This document shows positions 54,783-64,000 of a stretch of 64,000 bases of DNA, in pieces. This DNA comes from Leeuwenhoekiella marinoflava DSM 3653. GTDB taxonomy: Bacteria; Bacteroidota; Bacteroidia; Flavobacteriales; Flavobacteriaceae. The position numbers were made by a program, and so were the translations under genes. The stretch is taken from NCBI RefSeq assembly GCF_900129005.1, contig NZ_FQUN01000006.1, positions 62,001-126,000 on the forward strand, written 5' to 3'. The stretch's first letter is position 1, and each line of letters begins with the position of its first letter. A model generated the notes under the pieces. That model did no database searches. It had not been told where the DNA came from and was given only the letters and a program-made list of their open reading frames with translations.

Positions 54783-56897
54783 ATGAAAAAATTATTAGTA
54801 ATATTCATTTTTACAAATCTGGTATTCACTTCGTGTGAAGATGACTATCTAGACGTATCAGCCCCATCTAATGTAGATGAAGATTTTGTATTTGCTTCTC
54901 CTGAAGATGCTCAAAAAGTCATGGCAGGTATATATGATCTCTGGTATTCTTTAGATAGAAAATTGTATTATGATTTAGAAGTTGTGGGGTCTGATTCTGA
55001 AAGACACCCGGAAAATTACAGTGCACAATTGCGTCACATTCCAGAAGGACTTTTTGCTTCAGAAATCAATATAGATTATGGTAACTCTAAAGACACCTGG
55101 ACTGAGTGTTATCAGATTATCAATCGTTGTAATATAATGCTTGAAAGTATTGAAGCTAAAGAAGAATATCAGAATGCAATAACACAAGGGACTCCTAGTC
55201 CATGGACACAGGTTTATGGGGAGGCAGTAGCTGCACGTGCTACTTGTTATAAGTTACTTGTTCGCTATTTTGGCGATGTACCTTATTTTAATTATGCGAT
55301 ACGCACAACTGCGCAAACAGATACACTCGGTTTGAGTTCTAGAGATTTTATATATGACAGTGAGATTGCTGCACTTCAAGAAGCTACTCCATTGATGTAT
55401 CGTCTTGGTGAAAGCAATGTAAATGCAGAACGGTTTTCAGGAACTTATGCTGATGCCATTATTGGTAGGTTGGCTTTTGATGCTGCTGGTTATCAATTGC
55501 GTCGTACAGATTTTGACTACGGAAGTGTAAGTTTTGATCAAATAGGTGTAGATAATGGCACTTGGCAGGCTAAATACGTTAGAAGATCAGATTGGCGAGA
55601 TTACATGGCCGTAGCAAAAGAGTATTATTTAAAGGTAGTTAATAATCCCGGGTCTGCATATCTGATTGAAAATGATGATAGAGGTGAAGATTTTAATAAT
55701 CCATTTCAACGCAATTTTCAATACCTGATGGATTTAGAAGTCAGTCCAGAATCGCTTTATGAATCAGGCTACACACGTGGCTTTAATTCAGATTTTCCGT
55801 ATTCATTTGGTAGACCTTCAGGAGGAGGTGGTTCCAATGCATATCCCACTAAAAATTACGGCCAAGCCCGTATTTATTCAAGTTTCTATTATGGTGACTT
55901 TGTTACAGAAGATAAAAGACGTGATGTTACAGCTTGTATTACTGCAAATTCAGGGGCTGCATCAGAAAGATTGATAGATTTTTCGCCGGGTAGTCGTGAG
56001 AAAGGTGGTCTTGCTATGAATAAATTGGATGAAGCTCGTTTCAGCGATCCATATATTACAGCGCAACGTAGATCAGGTTGTAACTGGCAACAACTGCGTA
56101 TGGCTGATGTTATGTTAGATTTAGCCTACGCTTCAGCTGCTATAGGAGATGAAGCAACTGCTAAAGCATATCTTGAACAAGTAAGAAGCAGAGCTTTTAA
56201 CCAAGAAGATCAGACAGAATTTGTTACTAATTATATAAACGCAATATCGGGTCAGGATTTATTAGATGCTATCGCATTTGAGCGAAAATTAGAATTAGCC
56301 GGTGAAGGAAAAACCCGCTGGGATATGATACTTTATGGGACTATGCCAGAGCGTATTGTTGCATTACGAAACAGACAAATCGCTATGGTAAATGGTTTGA
56401 AAACTGATGGCTTTTACACTTTTCCTGAGACAGGCGTTACTATTTCAAATTACATTTGGACAAAATATGTAGATATTAAAGACATCGATCCCACTTTAGA
56501 TTTACTTACAAAGGAAACACCAAACGATCTTCAGCCATCAGATCCTATATACCCTGTTCTTGTACCGGGATGGAGAGGAACTAGTGATTTATGGACTGAT
56601 TATATAAGCACATTGCCTAGCGATGAGGTTAATCTGGCTATACGTGGATTGTATGAATATATAGACCCTAACGGAACTCTAGCTGCAGAATTAGAGGCTG
56701 ATGGATATGTTCGCTCACCTTGGGGAATTAATATGATTGAAAATGAAAGTCAATATACTTCTGATATTTTTAGAGGCTATCCTGATTCTTTTTTCTCTGC
56801 TGGTGAACCGCCACGCTATATAATGCCGATACCTTCTGAAACTATATCACAATCTAATGGCTTGATTACTCAGGGATATGGTCACGCATCTCAATAA
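54783..56897 (+). CDS. SusD/RagB-family surface lipoprotein
   Basis: This SusD-like protein is about 704 residues from the ATG at 54783, since the TTG two codons earlier is a poorer start. The lipobox is VFTSC. Family motifs include CYQIINRCNIMLESIEAKEE, YGEAVAARATCYKLLVRYFG with DVPYF, LRMADVMLDLAYASAAIGDE and AIAFERKLELAGEGKTRWDM. It is larger than average (500-600) because of insertions. It forms a surface complex with the preceding SusC. Confidence 0.92.
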   Translation: MKKLLVIFIFTNLVFTSCEDDYLDVSAPSNVDEDFVFASPEDAQKVMAGIYDLWYSLDRKLYYDLEVVGSDSERHPENYSAQLRHIPEGLFASEINIDYGNSKDTWTECYQIINRCNIMLESIEAKEEYQNAITQGTPSPWTQVYGEAVAARATCYKLLVRYFGDVPYFNYAIRTTAQTDTLGLSSRDFIYDSEIAALQEATPLMYRLGESNVNAERFSGTYADAIIGRLAFDAAGYQLRRTDFDYGSVSFDQIGVDNGTWQAKYVRRSDWRDYMAVAKEYYLKVVNNPGSAYLIENDDRGEDFNNPFQRNFQYLMDLEVSPESLYESGYTRGFNSDFPYSFGRPSGGGGSNAYPTKNYGQARIYSSFYYGDFVTEDKRRDVTACITANSGAASERLIDFSPGSREKGGLAMNKLDEARFSDPYITAQRRSGCNWQQLRMADVMLDLAYASAAIGDEATAKAYLEQVRSRAFNQEDQTEFVTNYINAISGQDLLDAIAFERKLELAGEGKTRWDMILYGTMPERIVALRNRQIAMVNGLKTDGFYTFPETGVTISNYIWTKYVDIKDIDPTLDLLTKETPNDLQPSDPIYPVLVPGWRGTSDLWTDYISTLPSDEVNLAIRGLYEYIDPNGTLAAELEADGYVRSPWGINMIENESQYTSDIFRGYPDSFFSAGEPPRYIMPIPSETISQSNGLITQGYGHASQ

Positions 56898-56917
56898 TAA
56901 ATTCTAAAAAAACACCT

Positions 56918-58153
56918 ATGAAATCATTAAAACTAATCACTGTATTAATATTGTCTTTAAGCGTTTTTTCTTGTAAGGAAAAGGTCAAAAAGGCAGGAGA
57001 AAAGGATACGGCTGTAAACACTTCAAATCATATAATTAGTAGTGACTTGAAATGGTCTGAACGTATGCTTTTGTCAGAGATGAACCGATTTCCAGAATCC
57101 TGGATGCTAGATTTTCATGATAAACCTAAATGGAGTTATCCTAACGGTTTGGTTTTAAATGCAGCTAAACGTGTTTATGATCAGACCGGAAAGGAAAAAT
57201 ACTACGATTATATTTATGGGTATCCCGATACAATGATCAACCCTGACGGAAGTATAAAAACATATTCTTTAGAAAAGCAAAATTTAGATATGTTGAAATC
57301 TGGAGATGTACTTTTATATGTTTATGAAAAGACAGGTGAAGAACGTTTTAAAAATGCAATAGAATTACTTCGTAGTCAGATTGATACACAACCGCGAACT
57401 AGTGAAGGCGGCTTTTGGCACAAAAAAAGATATCCGCATCAGATGTGGTTAGATGGTCTTTTTATGGCAGAACCTTTTTATGCAGCTTATACTCAAAAGT
57501 ATAGTGAAGGTGAAACGGCAAATAAAGCGTATGCTGATATTATCAATCAGTTTGACTTGATTCAGAAACACAGTTATGATTCTAAAACCGGACTTTTATA
57601 CCACGGCTGGGACGAAAGTAAAGAGCAAATATGGGCAGATAAAGAAACCGGTGTTTCTCCTAACTTTTGGTCTAGAGCAATGGGCTGGTATGGGATGGCG
57701 TTGGTAGATGTTTTAGATTATATACCGGAAAATCAGGAAGGAAAAGATCGACTCATAAAATACCTCAATCAATTTGCCGAAGCGATTGTGAATGTTCAGG
57801 ATGAAGAAACTGGTTTATGGTATCAGGTTTTAGATCAAGGAGACCGTGAAGGTAATTATCTTGAAGCTACCGGCTCTTCTATGTTTGCATACACGTTAGC
57901 TAAAGGAGTAAATGATGGTTATTTACCAGAAAAATACCTTGACGTTGCTAAAAAGGCATTTAGAGGTATTACAGAAAACCTGATTTCAATTGAAGAAAAT
58001 GGAGTGATAAACTTAAATCAATGCTGTGCTGTTGCTGGTTTGAGTGCAGATCGGGATGGTTCATTTGATTATTATATCAATGAACAAAAACGTTCAAATG
58101 ATCCTAAAGGAACAGGAGCGTTTATTTTAACAAGTTTAGAATTAGACAAATAA
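56918..58153 (+). CDS. GH105 unsaturated rhamnogalacturonyl/galacturonyl hydrolase
   Basis: This 411-residue lipoprotein (lipobox VFSC) has the (alpha/alpha)6-barrel pattern of GH105 and related YteR-type enzymes. The catalytic Asp lies in RYPHQMWLDGLFMAEPFYAA, and other hallmarks are GVSPNFWSRAMGWYGMALVD and EATGSSMFAYTLAKGVNDG. The enzyme removes unsaturated uronic acid from the non-reducing end of oligosaccharides left by pectate or rhamnogalacturonan lyases. It is the first enzyme gene after SusCD and is spaced 20 bases from it. Confidence 0.9.
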   Translation: MKSLKLITVLILSLSVFSCKEKVKKAGEKDTAVNTSNHIISSDLKWSERMLLSEMNRFPESWMLDFHDKPKWSYPNGLVLNAAKRVYDQTGKEKYYDYIYGYPDTMINPDGSIKTYSLEKQNLDMLKSGDVLLYVYEKTGEERFKNAIELLRSQIDTQPRTSEGGFWHKKRYPHQMWLDGLFMAEPFYAAYTQKYSEGETANKAYADIINQFDLIQKHSYDSKTGLLYHGWDESKEQIWADKETGVSPNFWSRAMGWYGMALVDVLDYIPENQEGKDRLIKYLNQFAEAIVNVQDEETGLWYQVLDQGDREGNYLEATGSSMFAYTLAKGVNDGYLPEKYLDVAKKAFRGITENLISIEENGVINLNQCCAVAGLSADRDGSFDYYINEQKRSNDPKGTGAFILTSLELDK

Positions 58154-58158
58154 AACCT

Positions 58159-59784
58159 ATGAATTACTTAAGCTTAACCGTATTTTTAGTTACAGTAACA
58201 CTATTTGCTCAGGAGAAACCTTATGTTTCTGATGTTTGGCTTTCTGATCAAGGAAATGGAACTTATAAAAATCCCATTCTATATTCAGATTATTCAGATC
58301 CAGATGTAGTCCAACTAGGAGATGATTATTTTATGACTTCGTCGAGTTTTAATGCAGCTCCTGGGTTACCCATTTTGCATTCTAAAGATCTTGTGAATTG
58401 GGAATTAGTCAATTACGCACTTCCTAAACAAGTTCCTGTAGAACATTTTAATACCCCACAACATGGTAACGGTGTATGGGCGCCTTCAATTAGAGTTCAT
58501 AATGATGAGGTGTATATTTATTGGGGGGATCCTGATTTTGGTATTTATATGGTAAAAACAACTGATCCTTTTGGCCATTGGGAAGATCCGGTTTTAGTAA
58601 TGGAAGCTAAAGGAGCCATAGATCCATCACCTTTATGGGACGATAATGGGGATGCTTATTTGGTACACGCTTGGGCAGGAAGTAGAGCTGGAGTTAAAAG
58701 TATTCTTACAGTTCATAAAATGAATGCTGAAGGTACCCGTGTTTTAGACTACGGGCGTCATGTTTTTGACGGTCACGAAGATCATCCTACGGTTGAAGGT
58801 TCTAAATTTTATAAGCGTAACGGTTACTATTACATTTTTGCACCTGCCGGTGGCGTGGCAACCGGTTGGCAGTTAATACTTCGTTCAAAAAATATTTATG
58901 GACCTTATGAAGAAAAAATAGTTTTAGAACAAGGTTCTACTTCGGTTAACGGTCCGCATCAGGGGGCTTGGGTAGAAACCGATTCTGGCGAGGACTGGTT
59001 TTTTCATTTTCAAGATTTAGATGCCTACGGTAGAGTAGTGCATTTACAACCGATGAGTTGGAAAAACGATTGGCCGGTGATGGGAAAAGATACAGATGGT
59101 AACGGGATAGGAGAACCGGTATTGATACATAAAAAACCAAATGTAGGTAAGACATATCCGATTGAAACACCAAAAGAAACTGATGAATTTAATCAGGATA
59201 GTTTGGGTATTCAATGGCAGTGGAATGCAAACCCAAGTGTCTTATGGTCTGCTAAACTTCCCGGTAATGATTATCTGCGATTGTTCAGTATAGCACAGCC
59301 TAAAGAAGCTAAGAGCCTTTGGGATGTTCCCAACCTGCTTTTACAGAAATTTCCCGCTCCTGAATTTACTGCAAGTACAAAAATCACACTTAGTCCAGAG
59401 GATGGAAAAGAACAACGTAAAGCCGGGCTAATCGTTATGGGAAGAGATTACTTCACACTAACGCTGACTAAAAAAGATGATACCTTTTATTTGCAACAAA
59501 CTGAAGCTATTAATGCAGATCAAGGCGCAGCGGAAAAAATTCTAGAGGAACTAGAACTTAAGTCAAATACTGTTTTTCTAAAAGTAGATGTTGTTGCACC
59601 TAGTGCAATGTGTCAGTTTAGTTATAGCGAAACTGGTAAAAACTATAAGAAGCTTGGTAAACCTTTCAAAGCGCGCGTTGGAAAATGGATAGGAGCTAAA
59701 GTAGGTCTCTTTAGTATTAGTACTCCCGATGCGTCTCGCGGAGGGTATGCAGACGTTGATTATTTTAGAATAACCAAAAACTAG
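58159..59784 (+). CDS. GH43-family glycoside hydrolase with C-terminal beta-sandwich
   Basis: This 541-residue protein has a signal peptide (about 1-17). The five-bladed propeller domain (about 30-330) includes DYSDPDVVQLGDDYFMTSSS (catalytic base Asp), GAIDPSPLWDDNGDAYLVHA (pKa-modulating Asp) and HPTVEGSKFYKRNGYYYIFA (acid Glu). A concanavalin-like domain (about 345-541) follows, common in beta-xylosidase/arabinofuranosidase subfamilies. In a pectin locus, it may remove xylose, arabinose or galactose side chains; the exact activity cannot be told from the sequence. Confidence 0.9.
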   Translation: MNYLSLTVFLVTVTLFAQEKPYVSDVWLSDQGNGTYKNPILYSDYSDPDVVQLGDDYFMTSSSFNAAPGLPILHSKDLVNWELVNYALPKQVPVEHFNTPQHGNGVWAPSIRVHNDEVYIYWGDPDFGIYMVKTTDPFGHWEDPVLVMEAKGAIDPSPLWDDNGDAYLVHAWAGSRAGVKSILTVHKMNAEGTRVLDYGRHVFDGHEDHPTVEGSKFYKRNGYYYIFAPAGGVATGWQLILRSKNIYGPYEEKIVLEQGSTSVNGPHQGAWVETDSGEDWFFHFQDLDAYGRVVHLQPMSWKNDWPVMGKDTDGNGIGEPVLIHKKPNVGKTYPIETPKETDEFNQDSLGIQWQWNANPSVLWSAKLPGNDYLRLFSIAQPKEAKSLWDVPNLLLQKFPAPEFTASTKITLSPEDGKEQRKAGLIVMGRDYFTLTLTKKDDTFYLQQTEAINADQGAAEKILEELELKSNTVFLKVDVVAPSAMCQFSYSETGKNYKKLGKPFKARVGKWIGAKVGLFSISTPDASRGGYADVDYFRITKN

Positions 59785-59789
59785 TAACA

Positions 59790-60632
59790 ATGATTAAGTC
59801 AATATATACTGCTTTTGGAATATTGCTATTGGTTTCCTGCAATTCAAAACCTGAAGAGGAAAAGAGAACAGAAACGGAAGAGCAAACTAATCCGGTTACG
59901 ATATACCTGATAGGCGACTCTACAATGGCAGATTACAGTGGGGATTATGATCCTGATAAAGATTATATGGAAACCCGGTATCCGGTAATGGGATGGGGAC
60001 AGGTTTTTCAGCAATTTTTTGTGAGTGATAGTTTAGATCAGATTTCAAGATTGGTGAAAAGTGATTCGATTATTGTTGCAGACAAAGCTCGCGGAGGCCG
60101 TAGTACACGTACCTTTTTTCAAGAAGGTAGATGGAGAGACGTTTATGAAAATTTAAAGGAGGATGACATTGTTATTATGCAATTTGGTCACAACGATGCT
60201 TCAGAAAGACATATAGAGCGTTATGTGAATATTGAAGGATACAAAGAATTTTTACACTTGTTTGTAAATCAGACTAGAGATAAGAATGCAAACCCCATAA
60301 TTCTTACTCCTGTTGCCCGTAATTATCCTTGGAAAGATGGTCATTTGCAAAACGTTCACGGCGAGTACGATCAGGCTCCTAAAGATATAGCTCAGGAAAT
60401 GGGTGTGCCTTTAATTGATCTCAACAAAATGTCTATGGATTATTTTTCGACTAAAGGAAAAGATTTTGTGAGTGAACATTATTTTATGAATCTCCCTGCC
60501 GGAAAATACGAGGCTTATCCTGATGGTCAGGAAGACAATACACATTTTCAGCCGGATGGCGCAAAAGCTGTAGCTCAGCTTGTTTTTGACGGACTCAAAT
60601 CAATAGACACTCAGAAGAATAACGCAGACTAA
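59790..60632 (+). CDS. CE12-type rhamnogalacturonan/pectin acetylesterase
   Basis: This 280-residue SGNH hydrolase lipoprotein (lipobox LLVSC) has block I YLIGDSTMADYSG (nucleophile Ser), block II with DKARGGRSTRTFFQEGRW, block III QFGHNDASERH, and block V DNTHFQPDGAKAVA (catalytic Asp/His). This matches rhamnogalacturonan acetylesterases of family CE12. It removes acetyl groups from the pectin backbone so that lyases and hydrolases can act. It lies five bases after the GH43 gene and three ahead of the pectin methylesterase fusion. Confidence 0.9.
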   Translation: MIKSIYTAFGILLLVSCNSKPEEEKRTETEEQTNPVTIYLIGDSTMADYSGDYDPDKDYMETRYPVMGWGQVFQQFFVSDSLDQISRLVKSDSIIVADKARGGRSTRTFFQEGRWRDVYENLKEDDIVIMQFGHNDASERHIERYVNIEGYKEFLHLFVNQTRDKNANPIILTPVARNYPWKDGHLQNVHGEYDQAPKDIAQEMGVPLIDLNKMSMDYFSTKGKDFVSEHYFMNLPAGKYEAYPDGQEDNTHFQPDGAKAVAQLVFDGLKSIDTQKNNAD

Positions 60633-60634
60633 TA

Positions 60635-62509
60635 ATGAAAAACTTAAAGATAATACTTGTTTTACTCTTCTTTGTTGTTCATTACGCTGGTAATTCTCAA
60701 GAGCGAAAGTTTAAAATAAGACCTTATACTATTGAGACTAATTTTAAGAATCTATCTAATCATTATGATTTTTTAGAAATTATAAAATTAGATAGTAGTC
60801 TTGTTGTAAATGAGCTTAAAGATGTAATTTATAAGAAAACAGAGACTTCAGATTTAAAGCTAGATGCCTTTTTTCCAAAAGTTGAAAATGACGCTAAGCA
60901 TCCGGGAGTTATATTGATTCACGGTGGAGGATGGTTTTCTGGAGAAAAAGAAAATCTAGGGGTAATGGCACAAGAACTTGCTGCAAATGGTTATGTGGCC
61001 GTTACGCCCAGCTATCGTCTGGGAGAGGAAGCCATTTATCCTGCTGGTGTTTTAGATCTTAAAGATGCAATACGCTGGATGCGTAAAAATGCGGAATTAT
61101 TGAATTTAGATGTAAACCGTATTGCATCACTAGGCGGTTCTGCCGGAGCCCAATTGGCTATGCAGGTTGGTGTGACGCCAGATTCTGAAGTGTATAATGA
61201 AAAGAACGAAAAATACAGTACTGCCATTCAGGCTATTGTAAATATAGACGGTATTACTTCTTTTGTACATCCAGAGGTAGAAAAGGGCCCAATTCTGGAT
61301 GCCTGGTTTGGAGGCACCTATGACGAGATTTCTGAAGTCTGGAGAGAAGCTTCGCCTTTAGAATATGTAGATAGCACAACACCTCCTACGCTTTTTATAA
61401 ATAGTGCTCAGCCCCGTTATCATGCAGGTCGCGATAGTTATGTAGCCTTGCTTGATAAGTACGGTATTTACAATGAGGTGCACACATTACCCAACACGCC
61501 GCACGCCTTTTGGTTGGTTCACCCTTGGTACAGTCCTACTTTTAACTATACATTAGACTTTTTGGATAAGACCTTAAAAGAAACGTATGTAGAACCTTAC
61601 CGAACAATAACCGTTTCTCAAGACGGAACTGGAGATTTTAAAACCATTAAGGAAGCAATAAACGATATACGCGTTTTTGGACCGGGTCAAGTATTGCTAA
61701 AAATTAAGGAAGGGGTTTATTCTGAAAAACTGGTAATTCCTTCCCATTTGACCCAGATTACGTTAGCAGGGTCAGATACTGGCGAAACAATTATCACAAA
61801 TAACGATCACACTGGAAAACGGGATGAAGTCACCAATGACATTCACGGAACTTTTACATCACACACGATTTTAGTTCAAGGTACAGATGTTCATTTTAAA
61901 AATTTGACTATAAAAAACAGCTCTTGTAATGAAGGTCAGGCGGTAGCTTTACACGTAGAAGGCGATCGTTTTATAGCGGAGAATTGCAAGATTTTAGGTT
62001 GTCAGGATACTTTATATACGGCAACCGAGGGAGGAAGGCAGTATTATAAGGACTGCTATATAGAGGGGACGACAGATTTTATTTTTGGTCAAGCGACTGT
62101 TGTTTTTCAAGATTGTATGATACACAGTATTAATGATTCCTATATCACTGCAGCTGCAACACCCAGAAATCAGGATTTTGGATATGTGTTTTTTAATTGT
62201 AAGCTCACCGCAGCTTCAGATGTGACTAAAGTTTATTTGGGAAGACCCTGGAGACCTTATGCGCAAACGGTATTCATCAATTCTATATTGGGCGATCATA
62301 TTCTAGCTGAAGGATGGCATGCATGGCCGGGAGATGAAATGTTTCCGAATAAAGAGCGCACAGCATTTTATGCGGAATATCAAAGCACCGGAGCCGGAGC
62401 TTCCCCTGATACACGGGTAGATTGGTCGCATCAGTTAGGACCTTGGCAACTTGATCAATACACGTTAAAAAATATCTTGAACGGATGGGTTCCTGACATA
62501 GTAAATTAA
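60635..62509 (+). CDS. Esterase-pectin methylesterase (CE8) fusion
   Basis: This 624-residue exported protein has two catalytic domains. The N-terminal alpha/beta-hydrolase (about 60-310) has oxyanion loop GVILIHGGGWFSGEKENLG, nucleophile SLGGSAGAQLAMQ and C-terminal His in LPNTPHAFWL, and probably acts as an acetylesterase. The C-terminal CE8 beta-helix (about 322-624) has VSQDGTGDFKTIKEAINDI, GQAVALHVEGDRFIAENCKI, LGCQDTLYT, the catalytic Asp in YIEGTTDFIFGQATVVFQDC, and YLGRPWRPYAQTVFIN. It would remove acetyl and methyl esters from homogalacturonan in one polypeptide. Confidence 0.92.
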   Translation: MKNLKIILVLLFFVVHYAGNSQERKFKIRPYTIETNFKNLSNHYDFLEIIKLDSSLVVNELKDVIYKKTETSDLKLDAFFPKVENDAKHPGVILIHGGGWFSGEKENLGVMAQELAANGYVAVTPSYRLGEEAIYPAGVLDLKDAIRWMRKNAELLNLDVNRIASLGGSAGAQLAMQVGVTPDSEVYNEKNEKYSTAIQAIVNIDGITSFVHPEVEKGPILDAWFGGTYDEISEVWREASPLEYVDSTTPPTLFINSAQPRYHAGRDSYVALLDKYGIYNEVHTLPNTPHAFWLVHPWYSPTFNYTLDFLDKTLKETYVEPYRTITVSQDGTGDFKTIKEAINDIRVFGPGQVLLKIKEGVYSEKLVIPSHLTQITLAGSDTGETIITNNDHTGKRDEVTNDIHGTFTSHTILVQGTDVHFKNLTIKNSSCNEGQAVALHVEGDRFIAENCKILGCQDTLYTATEGGRQYYKDCYIEGTTDFIFGQATVVFQDCMIHSINDSYITAAATPRNQDFGYVFFNCKLTAASDVTKVYLGRPWRPYAQTVFINSILGDHILAEGWHAWPGDEMFPNKERTAFYAEYQSTGAGASPDTRVDWSHQLGPWQLDQYTLKNILNGWVPDIVN

Positions 62510-62515
62510 AACCTT

Positions 62516-63643
62516 ATGAAAGCCCAATTTATTTTCACCGTTTTGCTTTTGCTAATTTTGGTTTGTTTTGAAAGCTATGCTCATGAATACATATCACTTT
62601 GGCCTGAAGGTAAAATGCCAAATTCAAAGGGTTTAGAACTAAAACATATTGAAGAACGCCAGCGAGTTACACAGATTTCAAAACCCGGAATGTATTCCTT
62701 TTTTCTTGCCGAAGAGGAGCAAAATGGAGCAGCTGTTTTGATTCTTCCACCAGGTGGCTATCAAAAACTCACCTACAATTTAGGCGGATTTCAAGTTGCA
62801 AAGTGGCTCAATACACACGGGATAACCGCTTTCGTTTTAATATACCGTTTGCTAAATTCCCCACTTCCACCGATGCAAATTGGGCAATACGGTCAGTTAC
62901 AGGAATGGATTAAAGATTGGCACAATCCAAAAGATAAGCACCGTCACGTTTCTCATTTATACGGACTGCATCCTTCGAATCAAATCTCACCTTTTAAAAA
63001 TCCGGAGTTGTTTAGTGCTGCGCAACAAACACTGAACTATAGAGGTGATAAATCTATCGGTTGGTCGATGGGTTGGAAAGTTAATTTCTGGGCACGTTTG
63101 CTCAATGGGGATCGGGCATTTGATTTGATAAAAACTCAGTTGCACTTGGTTGAAGACGGTACTGAAGAAGACGGAACCTATCCTAATTTATTAAATGCAC
63201 ATCCTCCGTTTGAAATAGATGCTAATTTGGGGTGTACTGCCGGTATTTCAGAAATGCTGTTGCAGTCGTATGATGAAGCAATACACCTGTTGACCGAACT
63301 TACAGCTTCGTGGGAAGGTGGTTCTATTAAGGGTTTGAAAGTCAGAGGCGGATTTGAACTTGATCTTGACTGGGAAAACAAGCAGTTTAAATCAGTAATT
63401 ATTCAATCAGAATTGGGAGGGAATTGTCGCATAAGAACTCATACCAAACTTGTAAACAGCAGCGGAGAACCATTAACCGAAGCTACGGGTGAAAATACAA
63501 ATCCTTTTTTTCAGAATGCCACAATTACACAACCGCTAAATGTTTCAAATCAGAATGCAGCGCAATTGAATATAGGTATATATTATGTTTACGATATAGT
63601 TACTAAAAAAGGAGAGATATTAATGCTATCAGCTTTGAATTAA
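62516..63643 (+). pseudogene. Deletion chimera: start of an alpha/beta hydrolase fused to the end of a GH95 fucosidase
   Basis: The 375-codon frame is open, but its two parts come from different families. Residues 1-115 include a signal peptide and the first third of an alpha/beta hydrolase (YISLWPEGKMPNSKG, GAAVLILPPGGYQKLTYNLG, GFQVAKWLNTHGITAFVL). It breaks off just after the YRL strand, before the nucleophile Ser. From about residue 117 the sequence is the C-terminal third of a GH95 alpha-L-fucosidase/galactosidase: PLPPMQIGQYGQLQEWIKDW, KHRHVSHLYGLHPSNQISPF, YRGDKSIGWSMGWKVNFWAR and GTYPNLLNAHPPFEID. The junction is near 62850-62865. Both active sites appear incomplete, so it is probably non-functional. 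Confidence 0.82.
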
Positions 63644-63683
63644 GATAGATTTAGATTCAATATATTTTTATAAAATCAATATT

Positions 63684-64000
63684 ATGTCAAAAGTTATTAT
63701 CAAAATAGTTTCGGTTCTACTCATCACATTTGGGACCTCATTAAAAGCTCAGGATTTGAATTATGATTTTGTTGTTGCTGCAGATGCTTCAGGAGATTTT
63801 GTGAAGATTCAGGATGCTATTATGGCGATTCCTGATTTTAGAAAAGCTGAGACACGTATTTTTATAAAAAACGGAACATATAAAGAAAAACTCATTTTAC
63901 CAGCTTCAAAGACAAATGTAACGTTTATAGGAGAGGAGCGCGAGAATGTTATCTTGACTTATGATGATTTTGCTAGTAAGCATAACGCATTTGGAGAGGA
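63684..64000 (+). CDS. Pectinesterase (CE8), 5' part, cut by window end
   Basis: The visible 105 codons start at ATG 63684. A signal peptide (about 1-23, ending LKAQ) precedes the start of a CE8 right-handed beta-helix: YDFVVAADASGDFVKIQDAI, then TRIFIKNGTYKEKLILPASK and VTFIGEERENVILTYDDFAS. The catalytic residues lie beyond the window edge. It would remove methyl esters from homogalacturonan and is the second CE8 in the locus. Confidence 0.9.
   Translation, partial: MSKVIIKIVSVLLITFGTSLKAQDLNYDFVVAADASGDFVKIQDAIMAIPDFRKAETRIFIKNGTYKEKLILPASKTNVTFIGEERENVILTYDDFASKHNAFGE

Noticed and set aside
1-64000. CRISPR array, tRNA/rRNA genes, insertion sequences or prophage
   Set aside because: No regularly spaced repeats, cloverleaf-like sequences, transposase or integrase motifs, or phage structural genes were seen on either strand.

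Overview
The window looks like chromosome of a low-GC member of the Bacteroidota, most likely a marine or plant-associated flavobacterium (inferred). The reasons are two FecI/FecR-SusC/SusD loci, SusC proteins with STN and carboxypeptidase-regulatory-like domains, lipoprotein signals ending in short LxxC-type lipoboxes, promoters with TAnnTTTG boxes, and a pectin utilisation locus. I saw no rRNA, tRNA, CRISPR array, transposase or prophage.

Region 1 (1-5.4 kb, minus strand) is housekeeping: a secreted DUF4168 protein, a two-domain cyclophilin-FKBP lipoprotein split by a one-base frameshift, and a TrkA/TrkH (KtrAB-type) K+ uptake pair whose TrkH has lost one A near its 5' end. Region 2 (5.6-18.2 kb) is an ECF sigma/anti-sigma-controlled SusCD locus followed by a TlpA-like thioredoxin lipid-face/periplasmic protein, a secreted alpha/beta hydrolase and a DsbD-type electron transporter, ending at a clear terminator.

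Region 3 (18.3-44.0 kb) is the most unusual part. It is about 25 kb of mostly uncharacterised genes: a decayed gene, a DUF6892-like protein, two SMI1/KNR4-type proteins, a small coiled-coil protein, a vWA protein with a MIDAS motif, a divergent adenylosuccinate-synthetase (PurA) paralogue, a large helical protein, a DUF1266-like protein, a TPR protein, a TPR-sensor histidine kinase with a LuxR-type response regulator, a lipoprotein, several small orphan proteins, a leucine-rich-repeat protein and a 1665-residue DUF4132/DUF5724-type protein. Seven promoters in this region share one 16-bp element plus a GG core placed 22-23 bp before a TAnnTTTG-like box. None of the flanking loci that I checked carries it. 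This ties the genes together as one regulon, possibly driven by the two-component system encoded inside it, and makes it the best candidate for an undescribed system.

Region 4 (44.3-64.0 kb) is a pectin/rhamnogalacturonan polysaccharide utilisation locus: ECF sigma factor, FecR, two SusCD pairs (the first SusD has an in-frame amber codon in place of an expected Trp), GH105, GH43, CE12 acetylesterase, an esterase-CE8 pectin methylesterase fusion, an apparent deletion chimera of an alpha/beta hydrolase with the end of a GH95 fucosidase, and a second CE8 cut by the window edge. The enzymes would de-esterify pectin outside the cell and trim imported oligosaccharides.

Broken genes recur across the window: three single-base losses in A/T runs, a nonsense codon, a multiply interrupted gene and a deletion fusion. 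Either the sequence carries homopolymer errors or the strain is accumulating pseudogenes; read-level data would separate these.
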